DNA of 64,000 nt from assembly GCF_001512285.1 (NCBI RefSeq), contig NZ_LNUV01000006.1:194041-258040 (forward strand), written 5' to 3'. The notes beneath the pieces were generated by a model. It was not told the origin of the DNA, did not search any database, and was given only the letters and a program-made list of their open reading frames with translations. Source of the DNA: Arthrobacter sp. EpRS71 (lineage in GTDB: Bacteria; Actinomycetota; Actinomycetes; Actinomycetales; Micrococcaceae). Numbering within the stretch: position 1 is the first letter of the stretch; the number at the start of each line of letters is the position of its first letter. Below are positions 42,878-50,276 of this stretch, piece after piece. A program made the position numbers and the translations under genes.

Positions 42878-43420
42878 GTCACTGCGGGGGTGTCCCGTGT
42901 CAGTGCCGGTGCGGGGAGTTACTTGTCGCAGTTGTCGGCCCAGCAGATGGGCCGGGCGGCACTGACGAATGGAATATCAGGCAGTATCGGGAACACGGGC
43001 ATGTATTTCGTGACAAATCCTCGCGGGGACTGGACTCCAAATGGCATCATTGGTGCCGCAGCAAACGGCGCAATGTACGGAGCAATAAGTTCCCAAGCAG
43101 GGTACCTGTCGGCTCCAATTAGTGGCCTACCCTCGCGGCTTACACAGTATGCTGTCGCCTCGGGCGGATCTCTAGTTGGTGGCTCTGTGGACCATCTAAT
43201 CAGCGGCGGACACTATGGCGTCTATGAAGTGTTTTTTGACGGTACAGCAGGCGCGGTCAGTTCGCACTTCCCCGGCGCCTCCAACCTGGACTCTAATCCG
43301 GGCTGGATGACGCACTCTTTGGCAGCGTACAGCGGTGCGCATGTTGGGGCTATCGTTGAGAGTGCTAAATCTGTGAGCGGAGAGCTTATCGAAAGAGGAA
43401 TTGGAGTAGAAGCCTGGTAA
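42764..43420 (+). CDS. Orphan Rhs toxin tip 3 (chimeric 5' end)
   Basis: The 218-residue frame has about 38 residues of out-of-frame immunity sequence, then from about 42878 toxin-tip sequence: shared block, NTGMYFVTNPRGDW, and FPGASNLDSNPGWMTHS with HVGAIVES. The tip is closer to that of the main effector than to tip 2 in NTGMYFVT, YAVASG and SHFPGAS. There is no secretion module; whether ATG 42764 is used is doubtful. Its stop overlaps the start of immunity gene 3. Confidence 0.65.
   Translation: MEIALQPEIVTGKVSSRKKTCCWERRQSASSVSFVWFPVTAGVSRVSAGAGSYLSQLSAQQMGRAALTNGISGSIGNTGMYFVTNPRGDWTPNGIIGAAANGAMYGAISSQAGYLSAPISGLPSRLTQYAVASGGSLVGGSVDHLISGGHYGVYEVFFDGTAGAVSSHFPGASNLDSNPGWMTHSLAAYSGAHVGAIVESAKSVSGELIERGIGVEAW
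42886..42977 (+). repeat. Recombination repeat, copy 3
   Basis: Third copy of the block at 39196-39289. It begins within about 10 bp of the immunity/toxin junction, which suggests the joining event used this conserved region or occurred just beside it. Confidence 0.75.
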
Positions 43421-43842
43421 ACGATAATGGCAATTCCGGCGCAGGAGAAGGCAGTAATGCCAGTCATTTCACAGAGAAAGATTTGGAACTAGGGAAGAAA
43501 GCGACAAAGCTGTTTCGCATATGTTCGCTGATTGCAATCTTTATGTGCATCGGCGTTGCAATCTTCGTTTTTGCAAGTGTCCCATGGGATACCAGAATGC
43601 CCTATGACGGAAAGTATAATCGCAGCGGAAGCGGCATTCCCATGCAGATTGCGATGATTCCATGTCTGCTGGTTTTGCTCGGACTATGGAGGGCCGGAAA
43701 GAAGCCTGATGCCCATCATATGGGCGGAGGCGGCCGTTTTGCCGTGTACATCTTTGGAATAGGAATGGTTCTTACTTGCGTTATTGGACAGCTCATAATG
43801 GCGCAAGGAATACTTGTGGCTGGTGGTTACTTACCTGGGTAA
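43414..43842 (+). CDS. Immunity protein 3, three-TM membrane protein, possible CTG start
   Basis: The 142-codon frame (CTG to stop at 43842) has the same layout as its two homologues: TM1, loop with VPWDTRMPYDGKYNRSGSG, GIPMQ, TM2, KKPDAHHM basic loop, TM3. The codon aligned with the overlapping GTG starts of copies 1 and 2 is CTG at 43414. The next usual start in frame is TTG 43483, which drops the polar N-terminus but keeps all TM helices. It overlaps the toxin 3 stop in the same way as the other pairs. Confidence 0.65.
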   Translation: MVNDNGNSGAGEGSNASHFTEKDLELGKKATKLFRICSLIAIFMCIGVAIFVFASVPWDTRMPYDGKYNRSGSGIPMQIAMIPCLLVLLGLWRAGKKPDAHHMGGGGRFAVYIFGIGMVLTCVIGQLIMAQGILVAGGYLPG

Positions 43843-43982
43843 CATTCTAAAAAGGTTATAGATAGCTGTCTATGCCCTAGCTTTCGAAGTAAGCGCCAGC
43901 AATCAGGCAGGCTGCCCCGTAGCCAACTCGCTCGGGATTGGGCACAAATGTTGTTTTCGACGAGTTGTGGAAGCGAACTAAG

Positions 43983-44360
43983 ATGATCTCAAAGCAAAGG
44001 GTGTATGCGCCAACTAAACGAGTCGCTCCGGAATGGTATTACTGGAGCGGCGTCGTTATGCCGGGAATTCTCATGCTGGTTCTGTGTGTCAATAGGACCG
44101 AAGAGTATGGAATATCCGTATGGACTGCTAACGCTATTGTCGTTATTGCTACTGCCTTTGGCGTTGGATGTGTGACGTATCGAAAATCCAACTTTGCCGC
44201 CACTTTATCGTTTGGCGCCACCATCATCTTAGGCAGCTTAGCCTTCGCGGTTCTTTCCAATGTTATCCCGGTGATTGGCTTGACGGGCGGTGCGCTGTGG
44301 ACGGGATGCCCTCTCGGCCTATTGATTGGTCTGACACTGACTGCAGGCGAACGTCGTTAG
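43983..44360 (+). CDS. Hypothetical membrane protein, 125 aa
   Basis: The protein has three to four hydrophobic helices (WSGVVMPGILMLVLCV, ANAIVVIATAFGVGCV, FGATIILGSLAFAVLS, and a Gly-rich last segment). I do not recognise a family. It is lower in GC than the core genome, like the toxin graveyard before it. ATG 43983 has a weak GGAAG upstream; TTG 43938 is an alternative. It may be another immunity-type or cargo gene of the polymorphic toxin island, which is inference from position. Confidence 0.5.
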   Translation: MISKQRVYAPTKRVAPEWYYWSGVVMPGILMLVLCVNRTEEYGISVWTANAIVVIATAFGVGCVTYRKSNFAATLSFGATIILGSLAFAVLSNVIPVIGLTGGALWTGCPLGLLIGLTLTAGERR

Positions 44361-44582
44361 CTTTTAGCTGGTGACTGTGTTTCGTGTTCAGTGCACCAGA
44401 TTTCTTGAGCTGCCAAAAAGGGAGGGTTCGCGGGAGGTCTAGTTCGTGAGGTTTCCACTGCTGATCTGTGGTTTATTAATATTACTCATGCGTATCATCT
44501 TCTACAGATGACAATATTGCGGTTTGGAAGTTAGTTGTATGTTGGTTTCTATCGATATTTTCTGGGAAGGACATGAAGACAG

Positions 44583-45143
44583 ATGGATATTAAGACGGCT
44601 CATTCTGCAGGCGGAGGCGTTGCGGAAATTACAGGTTCGGGTGTGCTGGCTGGTCCTCTATATGGAGCGTCGTTTGGTAAGTCGGTGAAGCGGTTCTTTG
44701 CCAAGTATGCGAAGTTCGCTGGCCGCGCCTCGCGGAGTGAGTTCTGGTGGAGTCAGCTTTTCGTTTTCCTGGTGATGGTGGTCCCATACCTCGTGATGAC
44801 TATTGGGTTCGTGGCCAGTACTGCCTGGGCTCAGCAGAACCCTAACGTGCAGTCCATGGGTTTCGATCCGGCCACCGGGAAAGAAGTGTTCTATGAGGCC
44901 GCTCCTGGTATTGTGAACGCCCCGACTGGAAGTCTCATGGTGGTAGGTTTCATTCTCGTCGTTGTTCTGGGGCTGGCCATTGTGGTGCCGCAGCTGTCGT
45001 TGCTTTGGCGGCGTTTGCATGATGCAAATCTTGCGGGTCCGCTTGCGTTCGTTGGGCTTGTTCCCCTGGTCGGCGGACTGGCTGTTTTGATTCTGGCGCT
45101 TATGCCGTCAAAGGCAGAAGGTCGGCGCTTCGACCCCCGCTGA
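44583..45143 (+). CDS. DUF805 family membrane protein
   Basis: The 186-residue protein has the DUF805 pattern: FFAKYAKFAGRASRSEFWW before TM1, then a long loop, and LLWRRLHDANLAGPLAF before the last TM pair. It is a four-TM protein of unknown function often linked to phage or secretion loci. The 222 bp before it (44361-44582) are AT-rich and contain no gene I can support. It is the last chromosomal gene before the prophage attachment site. Confidence 0.8.
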   Translation: MDIKTAHSAGGGVAEITGSGVLAGPLYGASFGKSVKRFFAKYAKFAGRASRSEFWWSQLFVFLVMVVPYLVMTIGFVASTAWAQQNPNVQSMGFDPATGKEVFYEAAPGIVNAPTGSLMVVGFILVVVLGLAIVVPQLSLLWRRLHDANLAGPLAFVGLVPLVGGLAVLILALMPSKAEGRRFDPR

Positions 45144-45377
45144 CGCAACGGCAATCCGCAGGGTTACACCGGCGATCGCTCGACGGCAACCTTTCGTCAA
45201 TTCATGGCTTGCAGCTATTAAGTAGTAGTTCCAGCTTGCTTACTGGGCTCGCCACTGCGTGAACGGCGCCAGACCGATGCGTTCCGGTGCAATCTGCGGT
45301 GCAGCCAGGATGCACTTAGTCGAGCACAGTTCCAGTTACAGGCATCGGTGTCGAAGATTCTAGCTGCCTGGGACGGA

Positions 45378-45420
45378 AAAGGCCCCGCCTCCCTTGTAAA
45401 CAAAGGGAAGCAGGGCCTTT
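45378..45420 (-). terminator. Terminator of the interrupted tRNA gene (minus strand)
   Basis: AAAGGCCC (45378-45385) pairs with GGGCCTTT (45413-45420), with an inner TCCCTT/AAGGGA pair (45390-45395 and 45403-45408). On the minus strand it follows the tRNA 3' end directly and ends with a T-run. The rest of 45144-45668 holds only the attachment site at 45426 and about 200 bp without a feature I can support. Confidence 0.7.
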
Positions 45421-45425
45421 CTCAT

Positions 45426-45448
45426 TGGCGGTGACGGTGGGATTTGAA
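45426..45448 (-). other. Prophage attachment core: 3' end of a tRNA gene, probably tRNA-Ser
   Basis: Read on the minus strand, the 23 bp are a T-loop TTCAAAT, T-stem strand CCCAC, acceptor strand CGTCACC, discriminator G and CCA. Upstream of the T-loop the partner stem strand GTGGG is absent, so only the 3' end is present. A G discriminator and a 5' strand of GGTGACG fit tRNA-Ser. This is the usual core left by an integrase that uses a tRNA gene. Confidence 0.65.
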
Positions 45449-45668
45449 AACTCCCCATCGGCAGAATCTCGGATTATTTCGGAATCGCTGCTGCGGAATC
45501 ATGCGGAAGTGTTCCGACACGCCCCTGTACTGTTCACTCAAATGTTGGCCGGGCCAACATGCCAACAGGGGCTGACATCCGCCTGGTGGACAACAGGCCT
45601 TGCGGCCGGGCAGACCTGAACAAGTTACCCTTCTACGGATATGGTCTGACCCTCGGGAGGCAGTTGTG

Positions 45669-45923
45669 ATGCAAGATCGTTCATATGCCACGGCCCAAGA
45701 TATGGCGTCCAAGTACAGGATCGGCGCGGACACCGTCCGGCGGAAAGTCCAAGACGGGTCATGGCCCTGTGATCGAATCGGCCGACTCTACAGATTCTCC
45801 CCTGACCAGCAAGACGAGATCGCACAAATTGTGGCAGGCCATCAACATTCCGGCTACGACAAAGACCGTATCGCAGCAGCACTCCGTAAACTGTCCGAGG
45901 GTGACGGTCGATCTGGTGAGTGA
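45669..45923 (+). CDS. Small excisionase-like HTH protein
   Basis: The 84-residue protein has a MerR/excisionase-type HTH (TAQDMASKYRIGADTVRRKVQDGSWPCDRIGRLYRF), the fold of phage Xis and AlpA-like proteins, and an acidic tail. ATG 45669 has GGGAGG 8 bp upstream. Location about 220 bp from the attachment core suits a recombination directionality factor, but no integrase is in the window and a transcription role is possible. Confidence 0.7.
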   Translation: MQDRSYATAQDMASKYRIGADTVRRKVQDGSWPCDRIGRLYRFSPDQQDEIAQIVAGHQHSGYDKDRIAAALRKLSEGDGRSGE

Positions 45924-45945
45924 TCTGGTGAGTGATCTGGAGAGT
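45910..45945 (+). repeat. 12-bp tandem repeat near the attachment site
   Basis: GATCTGGTGAGT occurs at 45910-45921 and 45922-45933, and GATCTGGAGAGT at 45934-45945. The array spans the stop codon of the HTH gene and touches the end of the convergent gene. Short direct repeats like these serve as binding sites for Xis-type proteins; function here is inference. Confidence 0.6.
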
Positions 45946-46196
45946 TAAAAATTCTCGGCCGCATAATGAAACGCCTCAGTGAGAGTTTCGCATTCCTTAT
46001 GGATTAACGCCCTACTGTCCAGGAGGGGCCACGCTGTGAAGGACCGGTACTCTTGGTGGTCGTCAATAATGCTGGCGACTTGGGTGCCCCTTGGCAGGCG
46101 GTAGACCTGCCATTCTCCACTGGACTCGTCCTGCCGCTTGAGAATGTAGTCAACCCCACCGTAGGTGTACCGGTCTTCTATTTCGCCGCCCATCAT
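45945..46196 (-). CDS. Phage hypothetical protein, 83 aa
   Basis: Soluble 83-residue protein with several short strands (DRYTYGGVDYILKRQ, EWQVYRLPRGTQVASI) and an acidic end. No family recognised. ATG 46196 (MMGGEIED) has AGGAG upstream at 10 nt; the frame is open further upstream. Confidence 0.55.
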   Translation of the reverse strand: MMGGEIEDRYTYGGVDYILKRQDESSGEWQVYRLPRGTQVASIIDDHQEYRSFTAWPLLDSRALIHKECETLTEAFHYAAENF

Positions 46197-46263
46197 GGCA
46201 ATCACGCTCCTATGCGCTGCTCGTAGTTCTTTTGTACTCCTCAGGGCCGACAAAAGCTCGGAT

Positions 46264-46635
46264 CTACTCCGGCAGGAACCCGGGAAGCCGTTTCCCCCAT
46301 TGGATGACACGCAGCATCTCAGGGCAGCGGTTGTATTCGTCTATGTCCCACTCGGAATCGGTGGCAGGTCGAACGTCGGACTTGGGCAGCCAGGCGGTGA
46401 GGCTTACCTTGTCGTCGTCATACCACTGGACGCTGATTTGGGTTTTGTTCCAGTGGGTGGCGTTGGCGTACACGGGGACGGTTCCGCCGTTGTTCAGGGG
46501 GATGTGTGCGTGCACCTTGGGGTAGTGGCCCCATTCCCATGAGTGGATGTCTTCGTGCGGGCCAACTCGTTCGGGGCTCAGAAACTCGTAGGTGACACCC
46601 TCAAGCAGGAACGATGTCGGCGGATATTTCGGCAT
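46264..46635 (-). CDS. Phage hypothetical protein, 123 aa
   Basis: The 123-residue soluble protein begins MPKYPPTSFLLEGVTYEF and is rich in Trp and Tyr (HSWEWGHYPKVHAH, SVQWYDDDK), compatible with a small beta fold. No family recognised. ATG 46635 is preceded by a GGGGGA stretch that is rather close. It is divergent from the 48-residue gene at 46661 with only 25 bp between them. Confidence 0.55.
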   Translation of the reverse strand: MPKYPPTSFLLEGVTYEFLSPERVGPHEDIHSWEWGHYPKVHAHIPLNNGGTVPVYANATHWNKTQISVQWYDDDKVSLTAWLPKSDVRPATDSEWDIDEYNRCPEMLRVIQWGKRLPGFLPE

Positions 46636-46660
46636 TCCCCCATCATGCCAAGATGGCCTG

Positions 46661-46807
46661 GTGGAAGTTACCTTGACAATTGAGAACGCGGCCGGCGAGC
46701 ATGGCACTGTGCAAGCATCCGGCCCAGATTACGAGACCGCCTATGCTGCCGCCCGCGCACTCATCCCAGAAGACTGCAAAGCCATCGTCATCCGGACCGA
46801 CTCTTAA
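46661..46807 (+). CDS. Very small phage protein, 48 aa
   Basis: GTG 46661 opens a 48-residue protein (VEVTLTIENAAGEHGTVQAS, then ETAYAAARALIPEDCKAIVI), a beta-beta-helix-beta pattern similar to small phage dsRBD-like folds. No good ribosome site is present. A perfect terminator hairpin follows 6 bp after the stop, which supports expression in this direction. Confidence 0.5.
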   Translation: MEVTLTIENAAGEHGTVQASGPDYETAYAAARALIPEDCKAIVIRTDS

Positions 46808-46813
46808 ACAACT

Positions 46814-46846
46814 GAAGCGCCCCACCGTTTGAAGGTGGGGCGCTTC
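46814..46846 (+). terminator. Perfect 13-bp hairpin
   Basis: GAAGCGCCCCACC (46814-46826) pairs with 46834-46846 around the loop GTTTGAA. It lies 6 bp after the stop of the 48-residue gene. Confidence 0.75.
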
Positions 46847-46899
46847 GCATGCTGGCGCATCGTATGATAGCCATTGTTTACAACACTCTGGGGGACTCT

Positions 46900-47115
46900 T
46901 TGAACGGCAAACAGAAATTACTCGCCATCGTGGCCTTATTACTCTTTGCCGCAGCTGCAGGCCTTTGGATGGTTTGGCTTTCCACAGGGTCCAAGCCATT
47001 TCAAGGATTCACGGCAGTAGCCTTCGCGTTTGCCGCGATCTTCGCTGTCGGTACCTGGGCGGCCGGGCTGGGACCTGCAGCGGCAGCCAACGGCAAAGAA
47101 GAGTCGTTCGATTAG
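46900..47115 (+). CDS. Small two-TM phage membrane protein, 71 aa
   Basis: The 71-residue protein has two hydrophobic helices (KLLAIVALLLFAAAAGLWMVWL and AVAFAFAAIFAVGTWAAGL) with a short loop. TTG 46900 has GGGGGA upstream; ATG 46864 is an alternative. It faces the late genes from the opposite strand and overlaps the stop of the SGNH gene by 4 bp. A superinfection-exclusion or holin-like role is possible but unproven. Confidence 0.55.
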   Translation: MNGKQKLLAIVALLLFAAAAGLWMVWLSTGSKPFQGFTAVAFAFAAIFAVGTWAAGLGPAAAANGKEESFD

Positions 47116-48917
47116 GGCCGAAGACTCTTTCCTTTTACCCAATTGAAAAAGGTCTGCCCCCAAAGGTCTGAACCTGTTTGCAGTGGGTGTACTCCATCAG
47201 TGTCAACCAAAGAACGGCCGCCGTCAGGCTGCATCGCGAAAACCTCGGTGCCAGGAACGTAGCCATATCTTCGCTGTGCGGCGAAAGTCCGAATGAAGAC
47301 GTTTCGTCTGTTGTGAGCTGCGCGGGAGCCGAACGAAGCTGGAGAATACTCCGTGTTCTGTGATGTGATCACAATTCCAGTATTCGGGTGCGCTGCCCGG
47401 ATAGCGTCAACAAAGGTTTGGACTTTGATGAGGTACGCCATGTCGCTATCGTCCAGATAGTTGTGGCTAGCAGAGATGAAGAGGCAGTTCAGCTGCGAGG
47501 GGTAAAGCGCCGCCATGTCCGTTTGCTGTGTCGCAAGAGTTGAACCAGCTTTAGATCCGTTCCAAACCTCTATGAGGTTAGGCGTTTCGTAGACGTCTCC
47601 AAGTCCGATCCGCCCGACCTTGACCCCGGCTTGTGTCGTCGCCCGCATCCTGAGCATAGTCATGCCGCCGAGTGCAGTGAACTCGGCGGCGTTTATGCTG
47701 GCCCCTCCCGAGTTGCCGTTGACGTAGGCGAAGATGTTGGTCGGAGTGATCTCAAGAGAGAACTGCAGTTCGACGCCTGCCCCCGTGGCCGTTGCGGATG
47801 TGAGCGGATTGATGACGGCTATGTTTGAGGTCAGGGCGCCCGCGATCACCTTAGAAACGGCCACATAGATGACGCCGGCCGTTGAGATAGCGATTTTCAA
47901 TGCAACACGGTTGGCGTCGTCAACGCCAATGTCGATAGTGATGGATCTTTCCGCTGTAGGCAGGGAGGTGTCAAGAACTAGTCGGCCTGATACACGCCTG
48001 CCAAATCCGGGATGTGGCGAAGTTGCTGTGAGGATGGCATTGGTCGTACTTGAAGACGTTGCGCTCCCGGCAGATACGGTCCAAGCGCCCGGAGTAGACG
48101 CCCAGGTTTGGCCGCTTGTGGATACTTTGCCGTTCAATTCGCCGGGGCTATCAAACTCGTCATAAGTCTTGCCAATTGGAACCAGCCTGAACCTCTTGTA
48201 GGCGCTTCCTCCTGTGCTGGCCGAGCCGTTGTAGTAGTACTCTCCCCAAAGGAAACCCGCATATGAGGGGTATCGATCCACGATGGATTGCGCTCCTCGG
48301 TGGAACCACTCAGACCTGTGGTCTCCGGTGGAGTCGCCAGCGAGGGCGAACCGTACCGGTGTCTGACCTTGGTCCAACATGGCGATCATTCGCTCACCGC
48401 CGTCAACCAGAAGCGGCGCGACAATTGCACTCTCTAGTGCCGAACGGATATCGCTGCCAGGCGTTGAAACCTCTGCGGAAACAACAGATGGAACGAGACC
48501 TGGGACTACCGCGGAAACCTGCGCCGGAATGTTGGCACGCGCCACTCCGGCGTCTACTTGGGCGTCAGTGGGTGCTTGGGCTAGTTCAGCAGAGAGTGCT
48601 GCAGATTCTTGCGCTTCCTGAGCGGCATTCCGCGCAGCCACGGCTTCATCGCGCACACCTTGGAAGCTCGGCTTAGCGACCTTCAGGCCGCCGCCGGACA
48701 TCTTAACCTGCGGGGAAGTGGTCACGAACGGCGGCACGAAGGCGTCAGCGCTGGACGTGAGCGGGTTCGGGAGCGGCAGCCCGTTCAAGTCCTTCAGCGC
48801 CAGAGGCGTGCTCTCGCTCTCGTCGTTCACGTCATAGATCGTGACCGCCGAGTTGGCCGCACGCTGGAAAGTGAACGGGTCAGCGACGAGCTCCGATTCG
48901 TACGTGTAGTCAGCCAT
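47112..48917 (-). CDS. Tail-fibre-like protein with SGNH/GDSL hydrolase domain
   Basis: The 601-residue protein has an N-terminal part like phage fibre adaptors (MADYTYESELVADPFTFQRA, ending with a short Ala/Glu coiled coil at about 85-115). An SGNH hydrolase follows with the block I serine in LAGDSTGDH near residue 192 and the C-terminal GVHPLQTG histidine near 583. Between them is a jelly-roll-like insert of about 180 residues. SGNH enzymes on virions deacetylate surface glycans. It follows the holin-like gene directly. Confidence 0.78.
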   Translation of the reverse strand: MADYTYESELVADPFTFQRAANSAVTIYDVNDESESTPLALKDLNGLPLPNPLTSSADAFVPPFVTTSPQVKMSGGGLKVAKPSFQGVRDEAVAARNAAQEAQESAALSAELAQAPTDAQVDAGVARANIPAQVSAVVPGLVPSVVSAEVSTPGSDIRSALESAIVAPLLVDGGERMIAMLDQGQTPVRFALAGDSTGDHRSEWFHRGAQSIVDRYPSYAGFLWGEYYYNGSASTGGSAYKRFRLVPIGKTYDEFDSPGELNGKVSTSGQTWASTPGAWTVSAGSATSSSTTNAILTATSPHPGFGRRVSGRLVLDTSLPTAERSITIDIGVDDANRVALKIAISTAGVIYVAVSKVIAGALTSNIAVINPLTSATATGAGVELQFSLEITPTNIFAYVNGNSGGASINAAEFTALGGMTMLRMRATTQAGVKVGRIGLGDVYETPNLIEVWNGSKAGSTLATQQTDMAALYPSQLNCLFISASHNYLDDSDMAYLIKVQTFVDAIRAAHPNTGIVITSQNTEYSPASFGSRAAHNRRNVFIRTFAAQRRYGYVPGTEVFAMQPDGGRSLVDTDGVHPLQTGSDLWGQTFFNWVKGKSLRP

Positions 48918-49289
48918 TTATCCTCCAGGTTCGGCGCGGTGATCGGGGCCGTCGGAATCGTGGACGATCTCGCCTTCGATGACTTCGGCATTGCCCTTGT
49001 CCTCAGGGGCAAACAGCGGGACATATTTCCTCAGCCACTCGTTCACGCCGGGGATGGCCATGATTCGGGTACCAATTGCAATCAAGGCCACGGTCACAGC
49101 GATCGCCACGTTGAGCGCAACAAAGAGCCAATCCGGCAAGTGAACCCGGTAGGGTTCGAGCTCTTCGACAACCACCTTGAGGGCTCCATTCAGCAGCGGG
49201 AACAGCGCCACGGCCGCGACGAGGACCGTGCGGAGAACAGCAGAACGCGGGTTGCGCTCCTGCGTGGAAAGGGCGCGATGATCAGCCAT
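48918..49289 (-). CDS. Putative holin, two TM helices
   Basis: The 123-residue protein has two hydrophobic helices (VLRTVLVAAVALFPLLNGALKVVV and WLFVALNVAIAVTVALIAIGTRI) and a long acidic C-terminal tail, as in actinophage holins. ATG 49289 has AAGGAGG upstream; the stop is directly next to the SGNH start. Position in the lysis cassette supports the call. Confidence 0.65.
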   Translation of the reverse strand: MADHRALSTQERNPRSAVLRTVLVAAVALFPLLNGALKVVVEELEPYRVHLPDWLFVALNVAIAVTVALIAIGTRIMAIPGVNEWLRKYVPLFAPEDKGNAEVIEGEIVHDSDGPDHRAEPGG

Positions 49290-49293
49290 GGGG

Positions 49294-49521
49294 TTAGTCC
49301 TCCTTCGTGATCGGGGTGATTTCGAAGGACGGCATGCTGTCCTTGATGTCCTGGGCAATCCGGTCGTAATCGATGACCACCGGGACGCCTTGTGTGACAA
49401 GGCCGATCAGTTGCGTCACCAGCGACCGGAGAGCGGCAAGCTCGGCGTTACCTTGGGCGATGCCCTTCGCGTTAAATGCGAGCTGGTCGTAGACGCTGGT
49501 CCGGTACCCGTTCCACTGCAT
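49294..49521 (-). CDS. Small phage protein in the lysis cassette, 75 aa
   Basis: Soluble 75-residue protein (LAFNAKGIAQGNAELAALRSLV helix, then VVIDYDRIAQDIKDSMPSF). No family recognised. It lies 4 bp upstream of the holin-like gene. The helix is compatible with a chaperone-like or minor tail role. Confidence 0.6.
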   Translation of the reverse strand: MQWNGYRTSVYDQLAFNAKGIAQGNAELAALRSLVTQLIGLVTQGVPVVIDYDRIAQDIKDSMPSFEITPITKED

Positions 49522-49530
49522 CTGTTTGTT

Positions 49531-49671
49531 TCAGAGAGCGTCCACAGGTGCCTTCTCGATCTGCTGCTCAATCGAGAGTCCGTCTTTCATGGTCGGCCCG
49601 CCCTCAACAAGGGCTTCGGGTCCGAAGCGCAAGTAGCGCTCATTGGTCATACCTTCGGGGAGTTTACCCAT
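49531..49671 (-). CDS. Very small phage protein, 46 aa
   Basis: Minus-strand frame of 46 residues starting MGKLPEGMTNERYLRFGPEA and ending EKAPVDAL. ATG 49671 has AAAGGA 8 bp upstream, and it fills the gap between the endolysin and the 75-residue gene in the same direction. No family recognised. Confidence 0.6.
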   Translation of the reverse strand: MGKLPEGMTNERYLRFGPEALVEGGPTMKDGLSIEQQIEKAPVDAL

Positions 49672-49682
49672 GGTCTTTTCCT

Positions 49683-50276
49683 TTACGGGAGAGGGATGCC
49701 GAGATTGACCAGCACCAACTGGTCCGGGGTGTAAATGGGGGCCGGGGCGGTTTCGCCGGCGGACTCGATGGCAGCGCCGTCGAAGAGCTCTTCCGGGTTG
49801 CTGCGGCCGTAGTATCGGCTGTTGAGCACGTAGCCGTCACGCAGGATCTCGAAGTGCAGGTGTGCGGCCACGGAAGCGCCGGTGGAACCAGAAAGGCCAA
49901 TGACGTGGCCTTCCGCCACCCACTGGCCCGTGCTGATCTTCGTCCCGCCGTCGAGGCAGTGGCCATAGATGCCGATGAACGATCCGTGATCGATCACGTA
50001 CCCGTAGCCAAAGAAGCTCGGCAGGATCCACCACGGGTTGCTGTCATAAGTGCCACCAAGCCAGCCGACATGCAGGACTGTGCCGGAAGTGACGGCGTAC
50101 ACCTTGGACCCCGACCTGGCTCCGTAGTCCTGGCCCGTGTGGCCGTCCGGCTGGTAGTTGCCGTAAAGCCACACGTAATAGCCCATGCCAGAGTTCGGAT
50201 CTGAACTGGCCGCCACGCCAGCGGTAGCTCCGTCTCCGAAGTCTTGTGTCAGTGGCGCGTCTACTGGTCGCCTCAT
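49683..50276 (-). CDS. Endolysin, M23 peptidase
   Basis: The 197-residue protein is an M23 (lysostaphin-like) metallopeptidase with the zinc ligands in GHTGQDYG (His and Asp) and HLHFEI, plus YVIDHGSFIGIYGHC around the third ligand. It cleaves peptidoglycan cross-bridges. There is no cell-wall-binding domain and no signal peptide, so release depends on the holin. Its start overlaps the previous gene by 4 bp. Confidence 0.85.
   Translation of the reverse strand: MRRPVDAPLTQDFGDGATAGVAASSDPNSGMGYYVWLYGNYQPDGHTGQDYGARSGSKVYAVTSGTVLHVGWLGGTYDSNPWWILPSFFGYGYVIDHGSFIGIYGHCLDGGTKISTGQWVAEGHVIGLSGSTGASVAAHLHFEILRDGYVLNSRYYGRSNPEELFDGAAIESAGETAPAPIYTPDQLVLVNLGIPLP

Noticed and set aside
45378..45448. 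Possible small RNA gene
   Set aside because: The hairpin and the 23 bp beside it are better explained as a tRNA 3' end with its terminator.
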